A DNA stretch of 64,000 nucleotides. Source: Rhizobium sp. Q54 (GTDB lineage Bacteria > Pseudomonadota > Alphaproteobacteria > Rhizobiales > Xanthobacteraceae). The notes beneath the pieces are model-generated. The model did not search any database. It was not told the DNA's origin and saw only the letters and a program-made list of their open reading frames with translations. Below, in pieces: positions 63,468 through 64,000 of this stretch. The position numbers and the translations under genes are program-made. The DNA is taken from the NCBI GenBank assembly GCA_945907045.1, contig CAMDSH010000001.1, forward strand, positions 124,001-188,000, given 5' to 3'. Positions within the stretch are counted from its first letter, which is position 1. Each line of letters opens with the position of its first letter.

Positions 63468-64000
63468 TCAACTTTTGCCCGCCAGCATCTTGCGCGCCTT
63501 TTCCAGTTCCTCGGGCGTATCGACGCCGAGCGGCACGCTGCCGACGATGGCAACATCGATCCGCATGCCGGCGTCGAGCGCGCGCAATTGTTCCAGCTTT
63601 TCGCTCTGCTCGTTGGCGGAGGGCGGCAGCTTGACGAAACGCTCCAGCGCCGAGCGGCGATAGGCATAAAGCCCGATGTGATGATAATGCGGCCCCGGCC
63701 CGGTGGCGTTGGCGCGCGTGAATTTTATCGCGTGAAAGCGTCCGGTCGTTACCGGCCTGCCCGATACCTTGACCACGTTCGGGTTGGTCAGTTCGCCCGC
63801 GATTTTGATCTCTGCGGCGAGCGTCGCGATATCGACCTTGGGGTCTGTCAGCGGGCCCAGCGAGGCGCGGATATCGGCGGGCTCGATGGTCGGCAGGTCG
63901 CCCTGCACATTGATGATGATGCTGGCGCGCGCCTGCGGGTCGGCCTTGCCCAGCGCTTCGAAGATGCGGTCGGAGCCGGAGACGTGATCGGCGCGCGTCA
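63468..64000 (-). CDS. kdsB: 3-deoxy-manno-octulosonate cytidylyltransferase, N-terminus beyond window end
   Basis: 177 C-terminal residues are inside the window; the frame is open at base 64000. Motifs: [40 protein letters not shown], the late [16 protein letters not shown] and [20 protein letters not shown], all typical for CMP-KDO synthetase. It activates KDO for lipopolysaccharide. Internal ATG 63908 is not the start. Confidence 0.93.
   Translation of the reverse strand, partial: TRADHVSGSDRIFEALGKADPQARASIIINVQGDLPTIEPADIRASLGPLTDPKVDIATLAAEIKIAGELTNPNVVKVSGRPVTTGRFHAIKFTRANATGPGPHYHHIGLYAYRRSALERFVKLPPSANEQSEKLEQLRALDAGMRIDVAIVGSVPLGVDTPEELEKARKMLAGKS

Overview
The window is chromosomal DNA of a GC-rich alphaproteobacterium, most likely order Hyphomicrobiales (Rhizobiales), near Bradyrhizobium/Xanthobacteraceae. 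The strongest evidence is the block pckA - chvI - chvG - hprK - EIIA(Man) - HPr - ahcY (29.6-41.9 kb), a hallmark of this order. A short palindrome downstream of the L,D-transpeptidase gene is of a type I know to be abundant in these genomes. No rRNA, tRNA, CRISPR array or insertion sequence with a recognisable transposase was seen. All names are from reading the sequence; no database search was run.

Layout. 0-5.1 kb (minus): sugar-acid-type catabolic operon (IlvD/Edd dehydratase, PEP mutase/isocitrate lyase-like enzyme, acetyltransferase, short-chain dehydrogenase, MFS transporter cut by the window edge). 5.2-9.8 kb (plus): small channel-like protein, aminotransferase, MetE-like protein, a DUF559 nuclease-like gene bracketed by palindromic repeats, acyl-CoA dehydrogenase. 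9.8-14.2 kb: EamA transporter, beta-keto acid cleavage enzyme, CPA-type antiporter, small membrane protein. 14.3-17.5 kb (minus): BtuF-like protein and molybdate transporter modABC. 17.8-24.5 kb: GMC oxidoreductase, TSUP exporter, ABC binding protein, FAH-family hydrolase, two murein enzymes (MepA, L,D-transpeptidase), a cupredoxin. 24.7-29.6 kb: lepA and two tandem PMT/ArnT-like membrane glycosyltransferases. 29.7-42 kb: the ahcY/PTS/ChvGI/pckA block, interrupted by an AT-richer three-gene island. 42-49.6 kb: LTXXQ (Spy-like) protein, lytic transglycosylase, L-2-hydroxyglutarate oxidase, DUF2865 protein, ArsB/NhaD-type permease, a 54-residue membrane protein, RidA. 49.7-64 kb: polA, acyltransferase, ugd, hrpB, a retropepsin-like protease, phosphomannomutase/phosphoglucomutase, two FAD enzymes, pheA, and kdsB cut by the window end.

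Two things stand out. First, the three overlapping genes at 31.2-33.3 kb (winged-helix plus PD-(D/E)XK-type nuclease, ParA-type ATPase, small basic protein) lie in visibly AT-richer DNA inside an otherwise conserved core block. They look like an acquired DNA-targeting system, possibly defence or plasmid-partition derived; I do not recognise it as a named system. Second, the window carries at least four families of palindromic repeats (labelled A-D here). Family A is unusual: inverted pairs of it have entered the reading frames of polA and hrpB without breaking them, and both genes read the pair in the same frame into similar peptides. Another inverted pair brackets the DUF559 gene and encodes part of its C-terminal tail, suggesting a link between DUF559 proteins and spread of these repeats. 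Most other copies begin within about 15 bases of a stop codon.
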